DNA of 64,000 nt, from assembly GCF_029543155.1 (NCBI RefSeq), contig NZ_JARQXA010000004.1:186001-250000 (forward strand), read 5' to 3'. Source of the stretch: Sphingomonas sp. HITSZ_GF (GTDB lineage Bacteria; Pseudomonadota; Alphaproteobacteria; Sphingomonadales; Sphingomonadaceae). A program made the translations under genes and the position numbers. This document shows, piece by piece, positions 52,996-60,877 of this stretch. The stretch's first letter is position 1. Each line of letters opens with the position of its first letter. The notes under the pieces were generated by a model. That model made no database searches and was not told where the DNA came from. It saw only the letters and a list, made by a program, of their open reading frames with translations.

Positions 52996-53892
52996 ATGAC
53001 CAACGCCCCCGATCCCGCGCTGCTTGCCAAGGCCGAAACGCTCACCGAGGCGCTGCCCTATCTGCAGCGCTATGCCGGCGCGACCTTCGTCGTGAAATAT
53101 GGCGGCCACGCGATGGGCGATCCCGAGCTCCAGCGCGACTTCGCCGAGGACGTGGTGCTCTTGAAGGCGGTGGGCATCAATCCGATCGTCGTCCATGGCG
53201 GCGGCCCGCAGATCGGCGCGATGCTCAAGCGGCTGGGCGTCGAATCGAGCTTCGTCGGCGGGCTGCGCGTGACCGATTCGGAGACGGCCAAGATCGCCGA
53301 GATGGTCCTGGCCGGATCGATCAACAAGGAGATCGTCAGCTGGATCGGCGCCGCGGGCGGCCGCGCCGTCGGCATCTCGGGCAAGGATGCCGGGTTGGTC
53401 ACCGCCGAGAAGGTGACGGGCCGCGAAGCCGATCCGCTCCAGGGCATCGAGCGCCATGTCGACCTGGGGTTCGTCGGCGAGCCGGTGGGCGTCAATCCGG
53501 CGATCCTCCACTCGCTGGCGGCGCAGGGCTTCATCCCGGTGGTCGCGCCGATCGCGCTGGGCGCGGACGGGCACACCTATAACATCAATGCGGACACCAT
53601 GGCCGGCGCGATCGCCAGCGCCTGTGGCGCCTCGCGCTTCTTTCTGCTGACCGACGTGGCGGGCGTGCTCAACAAGAGCGGCGAACTGATGACCGATCTC
53701 GATCCCGACGCGGTCGAGGCGCTCAAGGCGGACGGCACGATCAAGGGCGGCATGATCCCCAAGGTCGAGACCTGCGTGAACGCCGTGAAGGCGGGCGTCG
53801 ACGCGGCGGTGATCCTCGACGGGCGTATCCCGCACGGCATGCTGCTCGAGATCTTCACGCGGCGCGGCGCGGGCACGCTGGTCCACGCCTGA
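52996..53892 (+). CDS. argB: acetylglutamate kinase
   Basis: The 298-residue amino-acid kinase phosphorylates N-acetylglutamate in arginine synthesis. The ATP-binding [23 protein letters not shown] and the C-terminal [20 protein letters not shown] are intact. The start is ATG 52996 with a leader [20 protein letters not shown] typical of the alphaproteobacterial enzyme. It is free-standing. Confidence 0.97.
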   Translation: MTNAPDPALLAKAETLTEALPYLQRYAGATFVVKYGGHAMGDPELQRDFAEDVVLLKAVGINPIVVHGGGPQIGAMLKRLGVESSFVGGLRVTDSETAKIAEMVLAGSINKEIVSWIGAAGGRAVGISGKDAGLVTAEKVTGREADPLQGIERHVDLGFVGEPVGVNPAILHSLAAQGFIPVVAPIALGADGHTYNINADTMAGAIASACGASRFFLLTDVAGVLNKSGELMTDLDPDAVEALKADGTIKGGMIPKVETCVNAVKAGVDAAVILDGRIPHGMLLEIFTRRGAGTLVHA

Positions 53893-54290
53893 TCCAACAG
53901 CGGCGGGTTTCGCGACTCGGCAAAGGTCACGAAGGACACGCCAAGCGCGGGTTTTCGGGGCGCCTATTTTCCCTGTTTTCCCGCGAACGCGGCGCATCTC
54001 GCAACTTCCTTGCGGGCGCGGGATCCAATATTTCCAACATTAGGAAAGAGCGGTGCGGCCGAAGCCGAACCGTGCCAGCCCAGCAGGCGAAATCCTACAT
54101 TGCAACCCGCTCAATGTTCCCCGGTGAAAGCCGGGGCCCGGAGTCACAGGCGGGACGGCAGAGAAACCCTGGGCCCCGGCTTTCGCCGGGGAACGGAAAC
54201 GGCGCCCGGCTTCCCGAAAGGCGCGCCGGACTTGTTGCCGAGGCCCGCAGCGCCTAATCTTGGGGGAAACACCCCCTCGCGGAGAGCGCA
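53893..54290. other. 398-bp gap between argB and yggT
   Basis: The gap contains one family D repeat (54116-54194). The rest has AT-richer stretches around 53960 and 54025-54050 (AATATTTCCAACATTAGG), where a promoter for yggT could lie, but I cannot define hexamers. No credible reading frame is seen. Confidence 0.5.
54116..54194. repeat. palindromic repeat, family D, copy 5
   Basis: Outer arms GTTCCCCGGTGAAAGCCGGG and CCCCGGCTTTCGCCGGGGAAC face each other across about 35 bp, with inner GGGCCC-like pairs. This copy has GTTCCCCGG in place of GTCATCCCGG. Confidence 0.85.
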
Positions 54291-54605
54291 TTGATCCCCT
54301 TTCTCCTCATGATCGTCGACATCCTCGGCTTCCTGCTTTCGGCGCTGAGTGTCGTGATCGTCATCCAGGCGATCCTGTCGTGGCTGATCGCGTTCAACGT
54401 GATCAACCTCTACAACGAGTTCGTCCGCTCGGTCTGGCAGGCGCTCGACGTGATCACCCGGCCGATCTACCGCCCGATCCGCAAGATCCTGCCCGATTTC
54501 GGCGCGCTTGACCTGAGCCCGCTGGTCGCGCTGCTGATCATCTACGTCCTCAACAATTTCGTGCTGCCGACGATCGCTGCACAGCTCGCCGCCAGTACCT
54601 ACTGA
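54291..54605 (+). CDS. YggT family membrane protein
   Basis: The 104-residue protein has two hydrophobic hairpins, with the YggT signature RPIYRPIRKILPDFGALDLSPLVA between them. It starts at TTG 54291, six bases after GGAGAG; an ATG in frame seven codons later would remove the conserved N-terminus. YggT has been linked to cell-division or envelope integrity in other bacteria. It heads an operon-like run with DUF167 and folD. Confidence 0.93.
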   Translation: MIPFLLMIVDILGFLLSALSVVIVIQAILSWLIAFNVINLYNEFVRSVWQALDVITRPIYRPIRKILPDFGALDLSPLVALLIIYVLNNFVLPTIAAQLAASTY

Positions 54606-54611
54606 TCCGCG

Positions 54612-54920
54612 ATGCCGGCCTGGCGGCGGATCGCCAACGGCATCGAGATCGCCGTACGGGTGACGCCGCGCGCGTCGCGCGATGCGTTCGCGGCCGGTAC
54701 CGAGGACCATTTCGCCGCCCGGCTTGCCGCGCCGCCGGTGGAAGGCGCCGCCAATGCAGCGCTGATGCCGCTGGTGGCCAAGGCGTTCGGCGTGCCGAAG
54801 CGCGCGGTGGCGCTGATCGCGGGCGATACCGCACGGCTGAAGCGACTTCGTGTCGAAGGCGACCCCTTGGTGCTGGAAGCGATCGCCCAACGTCTCTATG
54901 GCGGGTCGCATGACGGCTGA
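54612..54920 (+). CDS. DUF167 (YggU) family protein
   Basis: The 102-residue cytoplasmic protein contains the YggU/UPF0235 motif [15 protein letters not shown], followed by [23 protein letters not shown]. It is commonly next to yggT, as here (6 bp after), with which it shares a long-standing but unexplained gene pairing. Its tail overlaps folD by 11 bp. Confidence 0.93.
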   Translation: MPAWRRIANGIEIAVRVTPRASRDAFAAGTEDHFAARLAAPPVEGAANAALMPLVAKAFGVPKRAVALIAGDTARLKRLRVEGDPLVLEAIAQRLYGGSHDG

Positions 54921-55785
54921 GATCATCGACGGCAAGGCGTTCGCCGCCAATCTGCGCGCCCGCGTGGCGGCTCTGGTTCCCGCATTTGTGGCGGCGCGCG
55001 GGCGCGCGCCCGGGCTGGCGGTGGTGCTGGTCGGCGAAGACCCGGCGAGCGCAGTCTATGTCCGCTCCAAGGGCAAGATGACGCGCGAAGCCGGGATGGA
55101 GAGCTTCGAGCACAAGCTCGGCGCCGACACGACCCAGGCGACACTGATCGCGCTGGTCGACAAGCTCAACAACGATCCCGAGGTCGACGGCATCCTCGTC
55201 CAGCTGCCGCTGCCCAGGCATATCGACGAGCAGGCGGTGCTCACCCGGATCAGCCCCGACAAGGATGTCGACGGCTTCCACCCGGTCAATGCCGGGCGGC
55301 TGGCGACCGGGCTGCACGGCTTTGTGCCCTGCACCCCGCTCGGCTGCCTGATGCTGCTCGAGGACCGGCTGGGCGACCTGACCGGGCTCGACGCGGTGGT
55401 GATCGGCCGCTCGAACATCGTCGGCAAGCCGATGGCGGCGCTGCTGACCCGGGCGAGCGCGACGGTGACTCTGGTGCACTCCAAGACGCGCAACCTGCCG
55501 CATTATCTGAAGCATGCCGATATCGTCGTCGCGGCGGTGGGCATCGCGCATTTCGTCAAGGGCGAATGGCTCAAGCCCGGCGCGACGGTGATCGACGTAG
55601 GCATCAACCGCACCGAGGACGGGCTGGTCGGCGATGTCGATTTCGAGAGCGCGGCGAGCGTGGCGGGCGCGATCACCCCGGTGCCGGGCGGCGTCGGGCC
55701 GATGACGATCGCCTGCCTGTTGCGCAACACGCTGGTGGCGGCGCACCGCAATGCCGGGGTGCCGCTCGAGAAGGGGACGATATGA
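54910..55785 (+). CDS. folD: bifunctional methylenetetrahydrofolate dehydrogenase/cyclohydrolase
   Basis: The 291-residue enzyme interconverts methylene-, methenyl- and formyl-tetrahydrofolate. The substrate lysine is in [13 protein letters not shown], the pocket in [13 protein letters not shown] and the signature in [13 protein letters not shown]. The NADP-binding part reads [17 protein letters not shown], and [12 protein letters not shown] ends the protein. The ATG at 54910 overlaps DUF167. It is cotranscribed with marC downstream. Confidence 0.97.
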   Translation: MTAEIIDGKAFAANLRARVAALVPAFVAARGRAPGLAVVLVGEDPASAVYVRSKGKMTREAGMESFEHKLGADTTQATLIALVDKLNNDPEVDGILVQLPLPRHIDEQAVLTRISPDKDVDGFHPVNAGRLATGLHGFVPCTPLGCLMLLEDRLGDLTGLDAVVIGRSNIVGKPMAALLTRASATVTLVHSKTRNLPHYLKHADIVVAAVGIAHFVKGEWLKPGATVIDVGINRTEDGLVGDVDFESAASVAGAITPVPGGVGPMTIACLLRNTLVAAHRNAGVPLEKGTI

Positions 55786-55801
55786 TCCTCGCGGCCGCCA
55801 A

Positions 55802-56443
55802 ATGATCGAGCTGTTCGTCTCCACCTTCATCACCTTCTTCGTGGTGATCGATCCGCCGGGCTGCGCGCCGATCTTCGCCGGGCTGACTGCGGGGACGAGC
55901 GCGACGCATCGCCGGGCGATGGCGGTGCGTGCGGTGATCGTCGCGGCGGCGATCCTGTTCGGCTTCGCGCTGTTCGGCGAGGCGCTGCTGCGCGCGCTCG
56001 GCATCAGCCTCAACGCCTTCAAGATCGCCGGCGGCATCATGCTGTTCCTGATCGCGCTCGAGATGGTGTTCGAGAAGCGCACCGAGCGGCGCGAGGACCG
56101 CGCCGAGAAGGTGAAGGCGAGCGAGCCGACCGACATCTCGATCTTCCCGATGGCGATGCCGATGATCGCCGGGCCGGGATCGATCGCCTCGACGATGCTG
56201 CTGATGTCGCAGAACAGCGGCATCGAGCGCACCGCCGTGGTGCTCGCGGCGATGGCGGCGATCCTGCTGCTGACGCTGCTCGCGCTGCTGGCCGCGGGGC
56301 CGCTGATGCGCGTGGTGGGCGCCAAGATCGAGGCAGTGGTGTCGCGGCTGCTCGGCGTGCTGCTGGGCGCGCTGGCGGTGCAGTTCGTGATTGACGGGAT
56401 CAGCGCCGCGCTGGTGGCCGGGCGGGCGGTGACGGGGCACTAG
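55802..56443 (+). CDS. MarC family integral membrane protein
   Basis: The 213-residue membrane protein has six helices. The conserved beginning TFFVVIDPPGCAPIFAGLT and the later FPMAMPMIAGPGSIASTML match MarC. Despite the name, MarC proteins are not proven multidrug transporters and their role is unclear. It starts 16 bp after folD. A family D repeat follows. Confidence 0.93.
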   Translation: MIELFVSTFITFFVVIDPPGCAPIFAGLTAGTSATHRRAMAVRAVIVAAAILFGFALFGEALLRALGISLNAFKIAGGIMLFLIALEMVFEKRTERREDRAEKVKASEPTDISIFPMAMPMIAGPGSIASTMLLMSQNSGIERTAVVLAAMAAILLLTLLALLAAGPLMRVVGAKIEAVVSRLLGVLLGALAVQFVIDGISAALVAGRAVTGH

Positions 56444-56459
56444 GCTTCGAGGTACTTGC

Positions 56460-56558
56460 TTTCCCCGGCGAAGGCCGGGGCCCAGCCTTGAAAGTCACGC
56501 GCCTTGGCGCGTCTTCGCCGCGCACTGCTTAGCCTGGGCCCCGGCCTTCGCCGGGGAA
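56460..56558. repeat. palindromic repeat, family D, copy 6
   Basis: Outer arms TTCCCCGGCGAAGGCCGGGG and CCCCGGCCTTCGCCGGGGAA are perfectly complementary. The centre contains GCCTTGGCGC pieces. It sits between the marC and GT-C stops, 8 bp from the latter. Confidence 0.88.
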
Positions 56559-56565
56559 ACAGAAG

Positions 56566-58473
56566 TTATTTGGCTGGCTTCTGAGATGCCGCCACCTCCG
56601 GCAGGTCATACCGGATCTTCCACAGCTGGAACGGCAGCGGCTTGCCGCCCGGCGCCGGGCGCAGCGGCACCGGCTCGAGCCAGTTGGGCACCTCGCCCTT
56701 GACCAGTTGCGCATAGAAGCCGTTGGGCCCGCGTGCGCGGTAGAGCGTGGTCTCGGACATGTTCGGGCAGATCAGCAGATACTGCGCCTTGTGCGCGGCG
56801 GCGATCGGGCGGAAGTTCGGGGTCGCCCAGGTGAAGGCGTGGTGGACGTCGAGGATCGCGCGGCCGTTGCGGTGATAGGGGCCGGCAATGCCGCTGTGAT
56901 GCGTCACCGTGATCAGCCGCGGACCCATGTCGACATGGGTGAACAGCGTCGCCGCCGGAATGTCGTTGAGGATCCGCAGATTGCTCATCCGGGCACAGGC
57001 ATTGTTGGCGGCGGTGACCTTGTCGGGCGGGGCGGGCTTGCCCGGCTTGGCGGCGTTGCCGCCCGAGAACAGCGGCACGACCAGCCCGGCCCATAGCCCC
57101 GAGAGCAGCAGGAAGGCGCCGACGGTGCCGAACACGCGGATCAGCATGCCGAGGATGCGGGCGGGTCCCGCGCCGATCCAGCGGGCAAAGGGCTCGCGGA
57201 TGCTCAGGAACCAGGGCACGGCAACCACCAGCAGCGCCACCGATCCGGGCACGGCGAGCAGCTGCGCGGCGGGCGCGGCGCGGACCTGCCAGAGCAGCAT
57301 CGCGCTGGCAAAGGCGGTAAACAGTGCCACTGCCGCCCAGCCGACCAGCGCTTCGCTGCGCCGCGCCCGCCAGGTGGCGAACAGCGCGCCGAGCACGCCG
57401 ATCACCGGCAGCACGGCCATCGGGAAGGCGGTCTTGAAGGCGTGCTTGTAGATCGGCCGCGCCTCGCGGACATTGTTGAGCCAGGTGTTGGCGAGCTCGT
57501 CCGACACCTGTTCGGGGCGGCCGAGGCATTGCGGGAAGCAGAGTGTGAAGCCGGCGACGATGATCGCGCCGGCCAGCGCGGCGAGCGCGAGGCGCAACCA
57601 GCGATTGGCGGGGTTGATGAGCGACAGCGCGAAGAGCAGCGCGCCGGCGGTGACCATCACGCTGAGCCAGACCGGGGTGAGCGCGTCGCAGCGCAGCACC
57701 TGGTTGGCGTTCGACGCGAACAGCGCGAAGCCGAGCGCCGAGCCGCCGCCGAGTGTCAGCCCATAGACCTGCATGCGGCGGACGTCCTCACGGTCCCAGA
57801 TCCAGCGCAGCGCGATGATCGCGCCGGCCATCGCGCAATAGGGCAGCAGCTCGAGCCCGATGGTGAGCGAGGCGGCGCTCGACAGCCCGACCACTGCGCC
57901 GCCACGGGCGCGCTTCGGATCGGCGAGGCCGGCGACGGTGAGCGCCAGGAAGGCGAGCTGCCAGCCATGGTGATCGATCCGCATCGGCGCGTACATCGAC
58001 ATGGTCGAGGTGCAGCCCATCAGCACGACCAGCGCCACCGGCCAGGCCCAGGGCGCGACCAGCCGGCGCACGGCGAGCGAGAGGCCGAGCATCGCGACGG
58101 AGAGCGGCAGCAGCGGGGCGATACCGCACGCCCATTTCTCGGCAGTCGCGGTGCCGACGAACGGCTTGAAGGCGAGGATCAGCGCGGCGATCGGCAGGTC
58201 GACGAGGCGCGACCAGTGGATGTCGAAGCCGCCCAGCGCCGGATCGAGGCGATATTGCCTGAGGTCGTACCAGCCCTGGCCCGCCAGCCAGGCGCGGACC
58301 TGCATCAGGCGCATATTGTCGTCGGTGTCGCTGAGCATCAGCCAGTAGATGTTGCCCTGGCGATCGTAGAGGAACCAGGCGACGACGATCACCCAGAAGA
58401 GCGCCATCCAGCGCAGCCAGTTGCGGTCCAATTCGTGATCGAGGCGGAACCCGCCTGTTGCATCCGGCTTCAA
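56566..58473 (-). CDS. GT-C-fold membrane glycosyltransferase-like protein
   Basis: The 635-residue protein has about 11 membrane helices. The first periplasmic loop carries SDTDDNMRL, an acidic dyad like the catalytic site of GT-C enzymes that use polyprenyl-linked sugars. A later loop has RIDHHGWQ, reminiscent of STT3-like enzymes. The C-terminal 150 residues form a periplasmic domain with four cysteines. No standard family name fits; labels such as AcrB-family seem wrong, as the size and motifs do not fit. The probable start is TTG 58473 with GAGGGAAG six bases upstream. It diverges from gtrA and belongs to the surface-glycan group. Confidence 0.82.
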   Translation of the reverse strand: MKPDATGGFRLDHELDRNWLRWMALFWVIVVAWFLYDRQGNIYWLMLSDTDDNMRLMQVRAWLAGQGWYDLRQYRLDPALGGFDIHWSRLVDLPIAALILAFKPFVGTATAEKWACGIAPLLPLSVAMLGLSLAVRRLVAPWAWPVALVVLMGCTSTMSMYAPMRIDHHGWQLAFLALTVAGLADPKRARGGAVVGLSSAASLTIGLELLPYCAMAGAIIALRWIWDREDVRRMQVYGLTLGGGSALGFALFASNANQVLRCDALTPVWLSVMVTAGALLFALSLINPANRWLRLALAALAGAIIVAGFTLCFPQCLGRPEQVSDELANTWLNNVREARPIYKHAFKTAFPMAVLPVIGVLGALFATWRARRSEALVGWAAVALFTAFASAMLLWQVRAAPAAQLLAVPGSVALLVVAVPWFLSIREPFARWIGAGPARILGMLIRVFGTVGAFLLLSGLWAGLVVPLFSGGNAAKPGKPAPPDKVTAANNACARMSNLRILNDIPAATLFTHVDMGPRLITVTHHSGIAGPYHRNGRAILDVHHAFTWATPNFRPIAAAHKAQYLLICPNMSETTLYRARGPNGFYAQLVKGEVPNWLEPVPLRPAPGGKPLPFQLWKIRYDLPEVAASQKPAK

Positions 58474-58534
58474 AATCGCTTCCCTCGCTCGGCGCCACGC
58501 ATTAGGGCGACCGGCGGTTCTTGGGCAAGCGGTT

Positions 58535-58951
58535 GTGACGGCAGTAATCAAGCGATTTGAAGAGATGTGGGCGAATGGCGTGCTGGGGCAGCTCGTCCGC
58601 TTCGGCATTGTCGGCCTGGCATCGACCTTCGTCTATGCCCTGGTCTATTGGCCGCTCGCCACCTATGCGATCCCGCCGGTGCTCGCCTCGATCGCGGGTT
58701 TCCTGGTCGCGGTGGTGTTCGGCTATGTCTTCCACAGCCGCTGGAGCTTCAAGGGGCACGAGGCCGAGGGCGGCGTCGGCACCCAGTCCAAGTTCGTCGC
58801 GGTCCAGTCGGTCGGCATGGCGATGAACGCCACCTTCACCTGGATCTGCACCGGCCCGCTGCATCAGCCCACCTGGGTGCCTTTGCTCCCGGTGGTGTTC
58901 GTCACGCCTGTCGTTACCTTCGCGCTCAACCGCTATCTGGTGTTCAAGTAA
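58535..58951 (+). CDS. GtrA family membrane protein
   Basis: The 138-residue protein has four helices. The GtrA signature FGIVGLASTFVYALVYW opens it, FGYVFHSRWSFKG follows, and the C-terminal TFALNRYLVFK closes it. GtrA proteins are thought to flip polyprenyl-phosphate sugars to the periplasm for O-antigen or other glycans. GTG 58535 is the likely start; an ATG 10 codons later is possible. It is followed 1 bp later by the methyltransferase and probably cotranscribed. Confidence 0.93.
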   Translation: MTAVIKRFEEMWANGVLGQLVRFGIVGLASTFVYALVYWPLATYAIPPVLASIAGFLVAVVFGYVFHSRWSFKGHEAEGGVGTQSKFVAVQSVGMAMNATFTWICTGPLHQPTWVPLLPVVFVTPVVTFALNRYLVFK

Positions 58952-58952
58952 G

Positions 58953-59684
58953 ATGGACCGCATCGTCTATGAGCGCATGGCCGCGCACGACACCACGCAC
59001 TGGTGGTACCGCGCGCGCCGCGAGATCCTTTCCGACTATCTGAAGCGCTATGGCGCGATTCCCGAGGGCGCGCGCATCCTCGAGATCGGCTGCGGCACCG
59101 GCCACAACCTGCCGATGCTCGCCCAGTTCGGCGAGATCGACGCGATCGAGATCGACGAGACCGCCGCCGCCAAGGCGAGCGAGCGGCTGGGCAAGCAGGT
59201 CGGTTCGTCGCCGCTGCCCGAGCTCGCCGGCGTGGCCGATGCAAGCTACGACCTGGTCGCGGTGCTCGACGTGGTCGAGCATGTCGAGGACGATGTCGCG
59301 GCATTGAAGGCGATCGCGCGGGTGCTCAAGCCCGGCGGCAAGATCCTGATCACCGTGCCGGCGCACCAGTGGATGTGGAGCGCGCACGATGTGGTGAACC
59401 ACCACAAGCGCCGCTATTCCAAGGGCACGCTGATCGCTTCGCTGCAAAAGGCCGGGCTCGGCTGGCAGAAGCTGCGCTGGTTCAACTCGTTGCTGTTCCC
59501 GGTCGCGGTGGCGGCGCGCTTCGTCGGCAAGCTGACCGGCAAGGACGACAGCGACGATTCGCCCCCGCCCCGGCCGCTCAATGCGGCATTCGAAGCGGTG
59601 TTCGGGCTGGAGCGCCATTTGCTCGGCCGGCTGCCGATGCCGCCGGGGCTTTCGATCATCGTGCTGGCGGCGCCGAAGGGCTAG
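58953..59684 (+). CDS. class I SAM-dependent methyltransferase
   Basis: The 243-residue enzyme has SAM motif I ILEIGCGTGHNLPML, the acidic EIDE residues, and the VLDVVEHVEDD segment. It begins MDRIVYERMAAHDTTHWWYR, a conserved start of a subgroup found in glycan clusters. The substrate is unknown; context suggests a lipid-linked sugar. The ATG is 1 bp after gtrA. Its stop shares CTAG with the convergent GT2 gene. Confidence 0.92.
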   Translation: MDRIVYERMAAHDTTHWWYRARREILSDYLKRYGAIPEGARILEIGCGTGHNLPMLAQFGEIDAIEIDETAAAKASERLGKQVGSSPLPELAGVADASYDLVAVLDVVEHVEDDVAALKAIARVLKPGGKILITVPAHQWMWSAHDVVNHHKRRYSKGTLIASLQKAGLGWQKLRWFNSLLFPVAVAARFVGKLTGKDDSDDSPPPRPLNAAFEAVFGLERHLLGRLPMPPGLSIIVLAAPKG

Positions 59685-60703
59685 TCCGCTGGCCGCGGCG
59701 TCACCGGCGAGACGCTGACCTCGCCCGAATCGGCATAGCGATAGCCGAGCGAGGCGTGGCCCATCACCGGGCCGGCGACGTCGGCGACGATGTAGAGCGG
59801 GCGGCGCTTGGACTCGACATAGAGGCGGCCGAGATATTCGCCGATCATGCCGAGCACGAACATCTGCACCGCGCCGAGCACGACGACGACCAGCATCAGC
59901 GAGGTCCAGCCGGGGATCGCCGCGCCCATCAGCCAGCCGGCGACAATATAGAGCACGAGCAGCGCCGACAGGCCGGTCAGCACCAGGCCGACATGGCTGG
60001 CGAAGCGCAAGGGTGCGGTCGAGAAGCCGGTGATCGCGTCGAGCGCGAAGCGGATCATCTTGCCGAGCGGATATTTGGTCTCGCCGGCATGGCGCTCGTG
60101 CCGGTCATAGGGGAAGGGCACCTGCTTGAAGCCCACCCAGGCGACCATGCCGCGGATGAAGCGCGCCTGCTCGGGCAGCGACAGGAACGCGTCGAGCGCA
60201 CGCCGGGTCATCAGGCGGAAGTCGCCGGTGTCGAGCGGGATCGGCGTGTCGGTGATCTTGTCGAGCATGCGGTAGAAGAAGGCGGCGGTGATCTTCTTGA
60301 AGATCGTCTCGCCCTCGCGCTTGCGGCGGACGGCATAGACGACGTCGGCGCCCTGCGAGCGCATCGCTGCGCGCATGTCGGTCAGCAATTCGGGCGGGTC
60401 CTGCAGGTCGGCGTCGATGATCAGGATCTCGTTGCCCGAGCACAGGTCGAGGCCCGCGGTCAGCGCGAGCTGGTGGCCGTGGTTGCGCGACAGGTTGATC
60501 GCGACGAGGCGCGGATCGGCGGCGGAGAGGCGCTGCATCACGTCCCAGCTCTTGTCGCGCGAGCCGTCGTTGATCAGCACGATCTCATAGGCGTCGCCCA
60601 CCGCCACGCGCGCCGCAGCCGAGACGCGGCCGTGCAGCATCTCGAGGCATGCCTCTTCATTGTAGCAGGGGATGACGACGGAAAGTTGCGGACGCTTTTG
60701 CAT
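59681..60703 (-). CDS. GtrB/ArnC-like glycosyltransferase family 2, membrane-anchored
   Basis: The 340-residue enzyme has the GT-A core: VVIPCYNEEACLEMLHG, NDGSRDKSW, DADLQDPPEL and LDTGDFRLMTRRALDAF. Two C-terminal transmembrane helices (about 235-300) and a cytoplasmic tail follow, the GtrB/DPM1-like plan for polyprenyl-phosphate sugar synthesis. It converges on the methyltransferase; the region upstream of its ATG at 60703 is only 174 bp from the receptor start. With GtrA and the GT-C protein it completes a three-part glycosyl transfer set. Confidence 0.95.
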   Translation of the reverse strand: MQKRPQLSVVIPCYNEEACLEMLHGRVSAAARVAVGDAYEIVLINDGSRDKSWDVMQRLSAADPRLVAINLSRNHGHQLALTAGLDLCSGNEILIIDADLQDPPELLTDMRAAMRSQGADVVYAVRRKREGETIFKKITAAFFYRMLDKITDTPIPLDTGDFRLMTRRALDAFLSLPEQARFIRGMVAWVGFKQVPFPYDRHERHAGETKYPLGKMIRFALDAITGFSTAPLRFASHVGLVLTGLSALLVLYIVAGWLMGAAIPGWTSLMLVVVVLGAVQMFVLGMIGEYLGRLYVESKRRPLYIVADVAGPVMGHASLGYRYADSGEVSVSPVTPRPAD

Positions 60704-60802
60704 GACCGGACGCCTTAACGCTGCGACGGGCCGCCGTCGAGCCGGCTCGGTGCTTGCGCGCGGCACATCCGCCCTTGCGCGCCTTCGCACCTCGTTACGG
60801 GG

Positions 60803-60831
60803 TTGACGCTCCCACCCGCTGGGCCTAACGC
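60803..60831 (+). promoter_or_regulatory. candidate promoter of the TonB receptor (TTGACG-17-TAACGC)
   Basis: TTGACG at 60803-60808 is followed by a 17-bp spacer and TAACGC at 60826-60831. The predicted start would fall at or just inside the palindrome at 60836-60860. The -35 is good and the -10 is weak. Confidence 0.45.
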
Positions 60832-60835
60832 AACC

Positions 60836-60860
60836 GCAATTGAGAGTCAGTTGCATTAGC
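60836..60860 (+). promoter_or_regulatory. iron-box-like operator upstream of the TonB receptor
   Basis: GCAATTGAGAGTCAGTTGC is a partly symmetric GCAA...TTGC site, 20-40 bp before the receptor ATG and overlapping the predicted transcription start. It resembles Fur-type sites of Proteobacteria loosely. A repressor bound here would block transcription, as expected for an iron-regulated receptor. Confidence 0.4.
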
Positions 60861-60877
60861 AGAAGGATCAACAGGGC

